A stretch of DNA of 64,000 nucleotides from Sanderia malayensis (taxonomy: Eukaryota > Cnidaria > Scyphozoa > Semaeostomeae > Pelagiidae), in the NCBI GenBank assembly GCA_013076295.1, contig RQOL01000772.1, forward strand, positions 2,571,087-2,635,086, read 5' to 3'. Position 1 is the first letter of the stretch, and the number at the start of each line of letters is the position of its first letter. The notes under the pieces were generated by a model. It searched no databases. It was not told the DNA's origin and saw nothing but the letters and a program-made list of their open reading frames with translations. The position numbers and the translations under genes are program-made. Below are positions 36,401 to 46,083 of the stretch, piece after piece.

Positions 36401-39400
36401 TAGGACAATTGGTTTCAAAGTTGGTCCCGAGGGCTGGCTGCAACAAGTAAATTACTATATGTATAGCTACTCCATGAACCTTGAAATTTTAAAAATGACA
36501 TTCTGGTCATTTTGAGACAGGTTTCAGATCTCTAGGACAATTGGTTCAAAAGTTGGTCCCGAGGGCTGGCTGCAACAAGTAAATTACTATATGTATAGCT
36601 ACTCCATGAACCTTGAAATTTTAAAAATGACATTCTGGTCATTTTGAGACAGGTTTCAGCTCTCTAGGACAATCAGTTCAAAATTTGGTCCTTAGGGATG
36701 CTTGCAACAAGTGAATTACTTTATGTATCCTCCATGAACGTCAAAATTTCAAAAATGCCATTTTGAAATAGAGCCAAATCTGGGTAACAAATAGTCGAAA
36801 CCTACTAAATAGGGCCTTCTGGTCATTTTGAGACAGGTTTCAGCTCTCTGAGACAATCGGTTCAAAAGTTGGTCCTTAGGGATGCTTGCAACAAGTGAAT
36901 TACTTTATGTATCCTCCATGAACGTCAAAATTTCAAAAATGCCATTTTGAAATAGACCCAAATCTGGGTAAAAAATAGTCGAAACCTGCTAAACAGGGCC
37001 TTCTGGTCATTTTGAGACAGGTTTCAGCTCTCTGGGACAATCGGTTCAAAAATTGGTCCTTAGGGATGCTTGCAACAAGTGAATTACTTTATGTATCCTC
37101 CATGAACGTCGAAATTTCAAAAATGACGTTTTGAAATAGACCGAAATCTGGGTAACAAATAGTCGAAACCCACTAATTAGGGCCCTCTGATCATTTTGAG
37201 ACAAGTTTCAGCTCTCTGGGAAAATTGGTTAAAAAGTTGGTCCCGAGGGCTGGCTGCAACAAGTGAATTACCTTAGGTATACTTCATGAGCGTTGAAATT
37301 TCAAAAATGACATTTTGAAATAGACCGAAATCTGGGTAACAAATAGTCGAAACCTACTAATTAGGGCCTTCTGATCATTTTGAGACAAGTTTCAGCTTTC
37401 TAGGACAGTTGGTTCAAAAATTAGTTTCTGTAACTTACTGCAAATTCCACATGTTTTAGCACAATGTGTCTTCATGTAGGCAACGAATACTGTGCAGAAC
37501 GGCGTGAAGCTTTGGCAGTCATCACGAAGATCAATGCACGAGGCTAAAAAAATAAAAAAATAGAATATCACAATAGGATTTGTTGACATTGTGGATGTCA
37601 TTGGACATCGAAGGAGAAACGTCTTTATTTTTAGAAAATATATAAAAGAGGTGAAGAAGAGGTGAAGGAAACTGAAGGAAACTGGAAGAAGAGGTGAAGG
37701 AAACTGGAAGAAGAAATGAAGAAAAGGCAAAGAGGCGGTGAAGAGAAGGCGGGAAGGAGGTGGAGAATACGTGAAGAAAGATAAAGTGAAGAAGAGAAAA
37801 AGAGGCAAAAAAGTGGTGAAGAAAAGGCAAAGAAAAAATGAAAAAGAGGCAAAGAGGTGAAGAGGTGAAAAAGAAGTGAAGAAGAGATAAGAACAATAAA
37901 AAGGCATTCTTGGCAGCCAAAGAGCATGACACATACGAACGAAGAGGTGACAATCAGCTTTGCCAGGTTTTCTCGAGTCCTTATACTCTCTGCCCTTTTC
38001 ATCGACACACCAACATTGACCGGTAGATCCATGACACTGCATTTTCAAATACTTCCCTTCTTTGTCACACTGTGGTATGTATTGACCAACCAATGGCCCG
38101 TTACTTTTGCTCACAACGCTATCTCTGTCCTTCTCACATTCGGTTGATTGCCCTGTAACAGAAAGTCCGTGTGAATAAATTTCTTTGCCTGGTTTCATCA
38201 TGAAAACCCAAACATTTTCAAGCAGTTGTTCCTGTTGCCACGGGGAGGTCTGTAGTCGTATTTTAGCAGCGACATTTACGTTCCAAAACACTGACATCAT
38301 CTGCGCCAATCTCAATAAACAGATTCGAAATACCTTTTCATGTCACACAGCGTCATCAATGATTAATGATTTCATTCAATTACAATAGTAAAGGTAAGCA
38401 AAAAATGTCACCAGTTACTCACTTGCACAGTCCTCGAGATTTGGCCCTTGTGCCTCAGTAAGCCCATCAGGACAGCAACCAAATTGACTATTCCAACATG
38501 CCACCTCCCCTTCTTTACACCCTTCTAAATATGGACCACTGGCGCTCGTTGTCCCATCAGGGCAACAGCCAAAAGGAGACTGTCTGCAATCCTGCACAGT
38601 GGGCCCTTCAAGAGAACCAATATCATATGATACTATCATTATGTTTAAACAATAGGCTGTATGCAAAATGCGCAGATTCTCATATGCAGGTTTTCACCGT
38701 ATCAAGGTATACACAACAACTGACCTTGCAATTGTCCAGTTCGTCTATCGCATATTGGCTTCCTATTAACAGACCGTGAGTTATGTTTCTCATTTCCTTC
38801 CAAATCAACACACCAGCACACTTTAACATGCCTCCAGCACTGCAAAGCAGTATATGTTCCATCCAGCGAACACGTTGGTATGTACCTTCGTCTGTAATCA
38901 CTCAAAATTGCACGTCTCCGATCTTTCAGGCATTTTCCGTAGATTCCAGGGCATCCTTCTTTGTTGACGCCCTGGGCGATTGATCTACCATCAGCACAGC
39001 ATCCAAATTTGGAGCTTTCACAGCGCAACTCGGGTCCTTCTGTCGGCAAAGCTAGCGATAAAAAACACATTACATTACCCCCAGCAGATATGCCATTTCA
39101 TATTGCTATGAGCGGGCTGAACGACTTTTCCCTGAGGGGGGGCAAAAACAATCAAATCATAATCAGCATGCATAGCCCCCGGCAAAATGTTATTTCACAT
39201 TACGCATCGAGTGTGTAGACGGATTGGCAAGGGGGTTAAAGATAGGGGGATAATCGACATAAGACAGTTGACTTGTTTTCCATTCAAATAGAAATCAGCA
39301 TTGCATCCTCCGCAGTAATTCGATCGGCATTTGGCAGATGGAACTGCGGGGCATACGGCTACTTCGCAGGGATCAATAATACAGTTGACAAGCGCAACGT

Positions 39401-42400
39401 TGTCAGGGCAACCAGATTTTGGTGTTGTTGGTGTTGTTGTTTTCTCTGTCAAAATTCAATTCAATCAAATAATAAGATAAATTGCATCGAAATAAAATAT
39501 AATAAACATTAAAGGGTGGAATCATACGTACTTGTGCAATTGACTTGAATTCCATCAACGTAAAACTCTGGCACGCAAGGTTGACAATAATTTGTCTGAC
39601 ATTTGGCGGTAGGATATGCATCACAAGTAGAAGTTGTACATGGATTCACAAGGCACTTTAAAACCTCTTCATCTGGTGGACACCTTCCCAGAGATCCAGA
39701 CCCTGGTTGGCCTGTAGCAAGAAAAATGAGGATATATTGAGAAATGAATGCGTAGTGTTATAATCAAGTGTCCAGGAAGGTGATGACAAACTTGAGGATT
39801 GGAATCTGAAATCGACCATTTTGTCCTCCTTTCTCGACTCTCCTTGATAAAACGCGTCAATTTCCAGATGAAATGGAAAGTACTGTGTCGTATGTTTGAA
39901 AGAAAACAAAACTTACCACAATCAACTTTCTGACCGTTCTCAAAGAACTCCGCCTTACATGAACCGCAATAGCTTGGCTCACAAACAGCTGTTGGTTTAG
40001 CTGGGCACGAAGCCGTGGTACATGGATTTACTGCACAGGAAACCCTTGATTCGCCAGATGGACAACCTGTGGACTTCGTGGTTGATGTGGTATTATCATT
40101 TCCAGTTGCAGCTAAAAGTGAATATGTATCAGTTTAGTCAGCTATTTGATGCGGGCAAAAATAAAGCGAAACTCAGTGCGACTTTCACCACAATCACTGT
40201 ATCAATATCACCAAGCTTAAAAGGGCCTCGGGAATAGCGTAGAGTCAAATCTGCAGGGTTCGAGCACCTGTAATTCGACTCGAACGAAATTCTCCGCCAG
40301 CCAAGGGTCACTCAAGAACTAATCCTTATAAAATGAACAACCAGTTCAAAGTTGTTTTAATTCGAACATTTTCATGCTTCCCTAGGGTGTTTGGATCAGA
40401 CAAAGTTGACTTTGCAGTAATATAATTGGGAATTTATCATATTAAAGCAGTGATAAAAGATTTTACCACGAAGAAGTTCAAAGAGATCGGATGTTTACTT
40501 CGCCAGAAATGTAAATAAAGCAATGTCCACATACTCCAATATAACTAATTACCCACTTACCACAATCAATAACTCGATCATCTAATACGAATTCCGGTCT
40601 GCAAACACCGCACAAATTAGTTCGGCAATAAGCTTGGGGATATCGCTTGCATTCGTTGTTAAAACAAGGATCATCTGGGCATTGCACAACGGGAGAATCT
40701 GGTGGACAATCATCGAACCATCTTGGCACGTACGGTTTACCTGAAGAAATATAACAGATCTCAACATGAATATGTTTCTTGATACACTTAAATATTTCGT
40801 GAGTAACCAACCTCGAAAATTTCAGAACTTAAGTCTCCGAGTTTCTTGGTATTTTATCATCCTTTTCTCATAAATAACAAAACAAGACAACAAAACAAAA
40901 TAACAAAATAGCAGATAAAACGAGTTTTGCAAGTTTTATACGACCCAATCAAAATTTTCAACGAAAAATATCAATTCTGGAATTTTGTATATTTTCAACA
41001 TTAAATCAGTTTCTCAAATTCTTTTGCGTCAAGAACTGCAATTTCTTAACCTTTTCTGCACACTGGTATGCATATTTTCGAGTATTACTGGTTTCTTCGA
41101 GACAGTTTCATATTGAGAAAATAGATGTATCGAATTCCGTTGTGTACATGAAACACTAAGAAGGAGTTTTGTAGATTATCTTCACTTACTGCAGTCTACA
41201 AGTTTTCCATACTGTAAAAACTCCGCCCTGCACCCTCCGCAAAGATTCACCCTGCATATTGCTTCAGGGAAAGCTGAGCACTTCGTTCTCAAACAGGGAT
41301 CCGCATCGCATTGCACGACGGGAACATCGCCAGGGCATGCGTCGAAAATATTCAGTTTGTATTGTGGTTTTGCTGGAAAAAACAAACAGAGACAACATAA
41401 ACTCGTGAGTCATTATATAAAAATAGGTCTGCTAACTAGTTTTACCGTGAAAAGGCGCATGGGTTGTCTATAAGAAACTTGTCATGAATGAAATGAAACA
41501 TGGAAATTGAAATTCATTTGCGGCTGTCAAACGGAAAGGACTCGGGTGTGGCTGAAGTTGAGGGGTATAGTCTGGGAATGAAGAACTTTACGCGTGGCAT
41601 TTGATGCGTTTAATCAGCAGGAAGGGACAAGTGGTGTTCAAACCCATGTGAATAATGAGACACAGGAAAGGTGTGAAAGCTGACAAGGAAACTGAAATAT
41701 GCCTGAATCTTGTTTATATCACGTCATCTTCCAGTTGTGAGAATTACGTAACAATGTTATGATATTCACAACAATAATTTTTATCATGATTATTGTGTTA
41801 CTAGCAGCGACTTTCGATCGAGATTAAGATAAGTTCAAGATGATATGCTGTCAGTACGAAAGATATCAAATTTCTGTTCCTCTAACCTTGAGGATAATCA
41901 TAAAATTTTTGCGGCTTGCAACTCTCCACTTAATCGGCCGATAAGAATTCAAATTAATGATATTGGATGGAAATTTTACTTTAATTGCCGCTTCATGGTA
42001 TTAACTTTCATGCCAAGCAAAGGGCGATATATTCGAAAATAATATGACGAAATTTTCCACTTTAGTATTGTGTGGAATTGTGTTGAATATTCCCAAATGC
42101 CCGGTCCAAGTAAATCCTTTCATTTCTCGCAGTTTTGAACCTTTCAACACGACAACAGTGGCTGTAATCAGTGTCAAATAAGCACGCATGATACTGAAGC
42201 ATGTGTAGAGAAAGAAAACGCCCTGGTGACTCAAAACGTAAATTAAAGCATCAAAAACAGCCATAACATGGAAATTACACTTTCAGTAATTCAATATCAT
42301 AATATTTTGGGGTTTGATTCATTTGAAACTTCGCGTGAACATTTTGGGGAACATGAGCTGATATTAGAAAAATCCTTTTTTTCCTTTCCTGTATACTTAA

Positions 42401-42706
42401 AACTTAACGGATTACATAAGACTTTCTTGCACAAACCTAGCAGGCTTTAGGATATACAAAAATTAAGTGGCAGAAAGCATTGTCCTTATTGTTACGCGGG
42501 AATGATAATTGAGAAGTTTAGAAAACCTCGGCAGCGTTCGTCGAAAGAATAAAAAAGTTGTAAAAAATTCTTAGGCCTCACAAACGTACATGCGTTATGA
42601 AATAAGAGTTGATAATTTTCAACTTACCAAAGCAAACTTCTCCTGTAAAATACAGAACTGAGAGAAGCAATATATAGAAGCTCGAAAGCCATGGCTGCCT
42701 GTCCAT
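18301..42706 (-). CDS. Giant secreted modular protein: 5 DPC modules, about 29 Tg1, 5 Kunitz, 3 ShK, 7 GCC modules, mucin-like repeats
   Basis: About 51 exons (about 13.0 kb, about 4,340 residues) link a signal peptide (42628-42706, [20 protein letters not shown], predicted cut after VCF) to a stop (TGA 18301-18303). N to C: five DPC modules (41190-39266); GCC+Tg1 (38725-39051); two GCC (38423-38605); Tg1 (37937-38152); ShK (37439-37543); Thr linkers (36003-36043, 35808-35903); GCC (35503-35637); Kunitz (35196-35369); linkers (about 35066-35092, 34867-34967); Tg1 (34498-34728); ShK (34250-34375); GCC (33872-33967); Kunitz (33619-33789); Thr/Pro repeat (32258-33532); 26 Tg1 (21756-32150); second Thr/Pro repeat (19670-21667); Kunitz+GCC (19261-19569); Kunitz+GCC (18832-19152); Kunitz (18542-18718); ShK (18301-18437). 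Nearly all junctions are phase 1, as in exon-shuffled extracellular proteins. Tg1 and Kunitz domains often inhibit cysteine and serine proteases, so a broad protease inhibitor of mucus or matrix is inferred. Papilin-like proteins are the nearest known type. It could be more than one transcript. Confidence 0.8.
18542..19569 (-). other. Three C-terminal Kunitz domains with two GCC modules
   Basis: Exons 19261-19569, 18832-19152 and 18542-18718 each hold a complete six-cysteine Kunitz domain; the first two continue into a GCC module. The P1 position (after the second cysteine) is Lys, Lys and Gln. The Gln domain also has an extra residue in the following loop and SNC in place of GGC. Lys P1 is typical of trypsin-like inhibition; the Gln copy may have another target or none. 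The upstream Kunitz exons have P1 Arg (35196-35369) and Phe (33619-33789). Confidence 0.85.
19670..21667 (-). repeat. Mucin-like exon: about 60 copies of a 30 bp unit ([10 protein letters not shown])
   Basis: From about 19,798 to 21,590 the DNA is a 30 bp minisatellite read as a ten-residue Thr/Pro/Glu unit; the exon (1998 bases, 666 residues) stays open throughout. Thr runs next to Pro are likely O-glycosylation sites. Variants (Thr-Gly-Gln, Lys-Val-Gln, Ala for Val, Leu-Ile-Lys) fall in higher-order blocks, showing repeated unequal exchange. Copy number probably varies between individuals. Confidence 0.92.
22855..23720. repeat. About five tandem copies of a 176 bp intronic repeat
   Basis: Units begin near AACTTTCTATC at 23031, 23207, 23382 and 23558, with a diverged first unit from about 22,855. 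Each contains ACAAGGAGTCGAATTATACT, CACGTTGAGACAATTCCCAG and CCCGCGGATAGCTATTTAAA. One further copy lies at about 49,048-49,230 in the SLC6 gene, and a related family lies at 36,130-37,430. Confidence 0.9.
23732..23815. mobile_element. 84 bp MITE-like inverted repeat
   Basis: The left end TATCGTATTTACTCGAGTAAGCGCC and the reverse complement of the right end TACCGTATTTACTCGAGTGAACGCC match over about 25 bases with few changes. It abuts the 176 bp repeat array inside an intron. The size and terminal inverted repeats suggest a tiny non-autonomous DNA element. Confidence 0.65.
24500..27752 (-). repeat. Five tandem copies of a two-exon Tg1 unit (about 620-700 bp)
   Basis: Tg1 exons alternate between a long type (231-234 bases, [20 protein letters not shown]) and a short type (207 bases, [14 protein letters not shown]). 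The pairs begin at 27752, 27055, 26370, 25714 and 25020. Intron sequence is copied as well: GAAGGGACCTTC with its surroundings recurs near 25,125, 26,471 and 27,162. This points to recent unequal crossing-over or gene conversion of whole exon-intron units. Confidence 0.9.
30371..30458. repeat. Two adjacent perfect hairpins with the same 5-base loop
   Basis: At 30371-30399, TGCTTGCATATA and its reverse complement flank TTGCA. At 30404-30458, two 25-base arms (CTTATCAATCTTTCATATACTTATA and complement) again flank TTGCA. Both lie in the intron between two Tg1 exons. They may be a fold-back element or the product of a replication slip; no function is shown. Confidence 0.85.
30930..31055. repeat. 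18 bp intronic minisatellite
   Basis: About seven copies of CTTCAGCCTTTGTAGTGG with small changes lie in the intron between Tg1 exons 31115-31345 and 30600-30827. They are not in any exon I could chain. Confidence 0.8.
32258..33532 (-). repeat. Thr/Pro-rich exon with eight 129 bp (43-codon) repeats
   Basis: Copies start at intervals of exactly 129 bp (32464, 32593, 32722, 32851, 32980, 33109, 33238, 33367 on plus), with a shorter partial copy after them. Each codes for a unit such as [19 protein letters not shown] followed by Pro/Glu/Ser/Thr-rich sequence ending VDTTAIPE. The exon is open for 425 residues and joins flanking domains in phase 1. It is a likely O-glycosylated, extended spacer between the Kunitz/ShK part and the Tg1 array. 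Confidence 0.92.
36130..37430. repeat. Intronic tandem repeats of about 132 and 183 bp, related to the 176 bp family
   Basis: The first units are about 132 bp apart (GGCTGGCTGCAACAAGT at 36300, 36432 and 36564). Later units are about 183 bp apart (GATGCTTGCAACAAGTG at 36697, 36881 and 37064). The longer unit keeps an extra piece, GAAATAGACC..AAATAGTCGAAACC. The order of motifs (GAAATAGAC.GAAA, AGTCGAA, CTAAATAGG.CCT, GATCA..TTGAGACAA, CAGCTCTCTAGGA) is the same as in the repeats at 22,855-23,720, so the two families share an origin. Confidence 0.85.
37640..37905. repeat. Polypurine (GAAGAGGTGAAG) tract
   Basis: The plus strand is almost only A and G with scattered T for about 265 bases, built of GTGAAGAAGAGG-like units. 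It lies in the intron between a Tg1 exon and the first ShK exon. Long minus-strand frames across it reflect composition, not a gene. It could form triplex DNA. Confidence 0.85.
39266..41372 (-). other. Five copies of an unnamed cysteine module (DPC...CGGC)
   Basis: Exons 41190-41372, 40561-40740, 39917-40111, 39532-39711 and 39266-39445 each code for about 60 residues. The pattern is CP-x5-VxC-x3-PC-x4-C-x-x-xP-x-A-x-C-x-x-x-xCGGC-x-x-xF-x-x-x-G-x-x-VxC. Modules four and five and the third vary the GGC (QPC, GSC). I remember similar stretches in uncharacterised secreted invertebrate proteins but cannot name a domain. The fifth copy has no good donor after its last cysteine; a weak in-phase donor (T/GTCTTATG) would remove that cysteine. 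Confidence 0.75.
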
Positions 42707-43565
42707 GTTTACCAGTCAAAGCTTCTGAAATTGAAGCGAACTGTGAAAAGTAAAATTGTTTCGTCCTCTCTCGACCCAGCAATGAGAGCAAGAAGGTCTT
42801 CGCTGCGATTCCGGTGGCCCCTTTGCTCACAATGGGCACACCGGAAGTTACGTTTTGTGTCACAGATGTTTGCAAACCAAATATCGGAAACTTTTTCGGA
42901 ATCTCAAGGAAATAAATTAGTCAAATATCTCGGCTTGTGTTTTTTCCTGACCACTTTGGTGTGGCAATAATTTCGTTTATTTTCCTATTTTCCGTCCGCT
43001 TTCTCTACAGGTCCCTGCTATGATGAAATTACAATTATAACTTTTAATTTTACCTTTGTCGAGGATAGAGATCTTCGAAGCAATGAATGACCCTCTGTCA
43101 AACCAATATGGGAGACGGCTGTCAAACCATCCACACTTACTTACAAGCCACAGTGCTGCACACAAAAATATACAACCACGTTTTCCTTGAATATTTATTA
43201 AACTATAATCATACTAACTAAATTCTTGGTTACGAAATATATACAACCTATCTGCTTTATAGTTGAAGAATAAATGACAATTAAATTTATCCCAACAACA
43301 TTAGACAAAGATTAAATGAAGAAAATATTTATTTTTGTAGCGCTATAGTAAACAACGGTTTATTCAAACAATTTTCTTTTTACGATAAATATATATAATT
43401 AACTTGTATGGGCATAATTATGCGTGTTAAATAGCGTTATTATTTTGCTGTAAGTTGTAATGTTTATGTTTGCTACGAGCAACAAAACACTAATTGTATG
43501 TTTCTTTGCGACTTTTATTGTTAACTGTTCCTCGTTGGTGAAATGAAATGGTCACTTTATCTGGG
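42707..43565. other. Spacer upstream of the giant gene
   Basis: It holds the giant gene's promoter region and the 3' end of the coiled-coil gene, both on the minus strand. It is AT-rich, with no supported coding frame. Confidence 0.45.
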
Positions 43566-45319
43566 TCATTTAGAGTTTTCTTTTTTTATTTTATTCCACA
43601 ATGAAGCTAGTTCATCCTGAAATAACAAGAAAACAACGCAATTAACTATGATTACTTCCAAAGCTGTCAAATTTATCATTTTCTGTCGTTCTTCTCGCAT
43701 TCGGTCTTAAAATCAAAGAAATGGCACACATCTCAGTATTTCAGATTTACATACCTGATGTGAAATTTGTTTTTCCATTTTAAATGCAATTTTCATTAAA
43801 TCATTCAAAGAAGAATCCTTTACTCTGATCTGATCTTGCAATTCCTTAAACTTCTTTTGATATAAAGCACACTTGTGGCACTCCCCCTTCAAAAACAATC
43901 ATTGCTTTACATTCAGCATTTGCGAACCATATTAATCTTCAAATTAAAATGAGTCTTTTTACAACTTACTGTGCTTTTATAGTTTCTCAGGGCAGCTTTC
44001 ACAGTTTCTGCTTCTTCCGAAACCCTTTTCAATTCCCTTAGAAGCTCTTCTATTTGCTGTTGCCTTTCTCTGCAAAAAAATATAGTAACAATGACAATAA
44101 TAATAAAAATAATATGAATCATGGAATATTAGCCCAAGAGATATCAGTAATAGATAGTTATGGAGATCAACAAGAAGCCTTACACTGAACTTCCAGTCAA
44201 AACATCAGCAATCTGCTTTTTGAGAATCTTCAATTTTTCATCCTTGACATTCATTTGTTCATTGTGGATATCCTTGAGTTTAGTCAACTGCGCTTCAAAC
44301 TGAAAAACAACAAAGAATGATATTCAACATGATTTGCCATTCTTTGAAAACACATCCTCTGCAAAATCAACCCTCTAGACAGGACTCAAAACTGAATATG
44401 ATCTAATTGGATATTTGGAAAGGAATATTTCTTGAGAGAACTATGTGCAAGGTGTAATCTTTGGAGGCAAGGGGGAAAGTGTGAAATTATCTGGCACATG
44501 CTGACCTGTTCTTGAAACTCGCATTTTTCTTTTTCGTACATTTGCTTGAGATTTTCCAGTTCTTCATCATGTTTTTTGACAAAGGCTTCCAACTTTTCCT
44601 CACAATCAAGTTTGATAATTTTATTCTCATACATTAACGTCTCTACTTCTTTCTCTTTCAAACTAAGCAACTTTTTCAAATTTTCAACCTCTAGCTTGCA
44701 TTCAGAATGATTTCCGAATTTCTGCTTAGCTGATTGCAAATTTTTTTTATTTTCTGCATTTATTAATTGTAACTTCTGTCCCAAGGAACTTATCTTTTCA
44801 TCTCGGTTCTTCAGTTGTGCTTGGCATTCCTCCAGCGACTTTTGTGAAATTGTGAACTTTTGTCGCCATTTCTTGAAGGAAAAACATTATATTACCTCTC
44901 TCTGCTGCACTGCTGCAAAAAGACAGCTAAGCTGAGCTAATTACATTAAGCTTAATTAACTAAGCCAAAATAATAACCAAATGATCAGAAATTGATTGTG
45001 CACCTTGCCTTGCCTTAATCTGAGCCCTAAACCCTGGTTATATATTGCTTACGGGGACAAAACAGAGCAAAACAAAAATAAATTAAAGCAAGCATAATAA
45101 ATATACCTCGATTTCTTTCATCAATTGCTCAGTTTTATCATTTGTCTGCACAGGATTTGTTGACCGTGTTGAATTGTCTGATTTTGTTGCAGTCGTGAAC
45201 GACTTTACTTGTTCTTTTGGTTTCCTTTCTGGGTTGACAGGACTTATCGTCAATTTTTTAATTGAAGGACGAAGATCTGTCTTTTGCCTTGACATTTTTC
45301 TTTCTTGGCTTGCAATCAA
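43566..45319 (-). CDS. Coiled-coil protein, unknown function
   Basis: Exons 45107-45319, 44506-44871, 44184-44299, 43970-44069, 43755-43886 and 43566-43616 chain in phase to 325 residues. The N-terminal 60 residues are basic, rich in Ser/Thr and probably disordered (KKLTISPVNPERKP). From about residue 65 almost to the end the protein is heptad-like coiled coil (for example LEVENLKKLLSLKEKEVETL and RQQQIEELLRELKRVSEEAE). A GECHKCALY segment near residue 265 contributes a CxxC pair. Long all-coiled proteins of this kind are often centrosomal or ciliary, but nothing here proves that. Translation could instead start at the Met eight codons later (KMSRQK). The third exon's donor was set by phase (GT/GTAAGG). 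Confidence 0.7.
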
Positions 45320-46083
45320 CGTGACCTTTTGTTGTGGATTTAGTTTTCGAGAGCCAATTCCAGCTGGCCTATTTTGTCATGTTGACATTAAGACAGTGTT
45401 GACATTGCGAAACCAACAGTAGTCACATAAAGTGCTTGTGTGAAAATCTTTAAGAAATACGAATCAAAACAATTCTTTTAATCTGTATCTGCAATAAATG
45501 CAAAATGTGTGGTTTTAAAAGCTATCAGCTCAGCTGTTGTCAACCAATAACTCCAAAAACAATTCAACTCAACACAATACCTGCAAGACGCAAGAAGGAT
45601 TGACTGAAACAGCAAATGCCTGTCTTTGTAAATTGCAAAATTTCAAAGAAAATGTTGTCACAAGCGGAAAATTATTTCTATTTGCTGACAATACAAATAC
45701 ATAATTTAACCATTCAAAAATCAGCACAAGTAATTCGAATAAATGCACCAACATTCTAAATACCTAAATACCAATTTTCACATTGGACAAAAAGCCTGAA
45801 AAATATTACAATTAAATAATGCAGTTTTATAGAAAGGGTGCAAAAGAAGTGATAACTCCATGATTTGTCTTTTGTTAGCAAAATTATTCTTATCCAATAC
45901 ATCTTGTGATTCCTTGCACCAAATTACAAGAAATTCATGAAATGTCTTTTAATTAGCTGCATCTCCTTCGAATTCTATTTTCTATTTCTTGTTTCTTCTT
46001 CACTCTCCTTGTCCTTGCTCTCCCTTTTCTACACCACGCGATCCAAAAAATGTCAACTGCAAGTAAATAATAGAATCAATTTT
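45320..46083. other. Spacer between coiled-coil and SLC6 genes
   Basis: No coding frame is supported. It contains the 3' UTR of the SLC6 gene and the promoter side of the coiled-coil gene, both on the minus strand. Confidence 0.45.

Noticed and set aside
37392..38315. 307-codon minus-strand frame treated as one gene
   Set aside because: It is a read-through of a Tg1 exon, a polypurine intron (giving FFTSF runs) and an ShK exon. Splice sites at both exon edges show they are separate exons.
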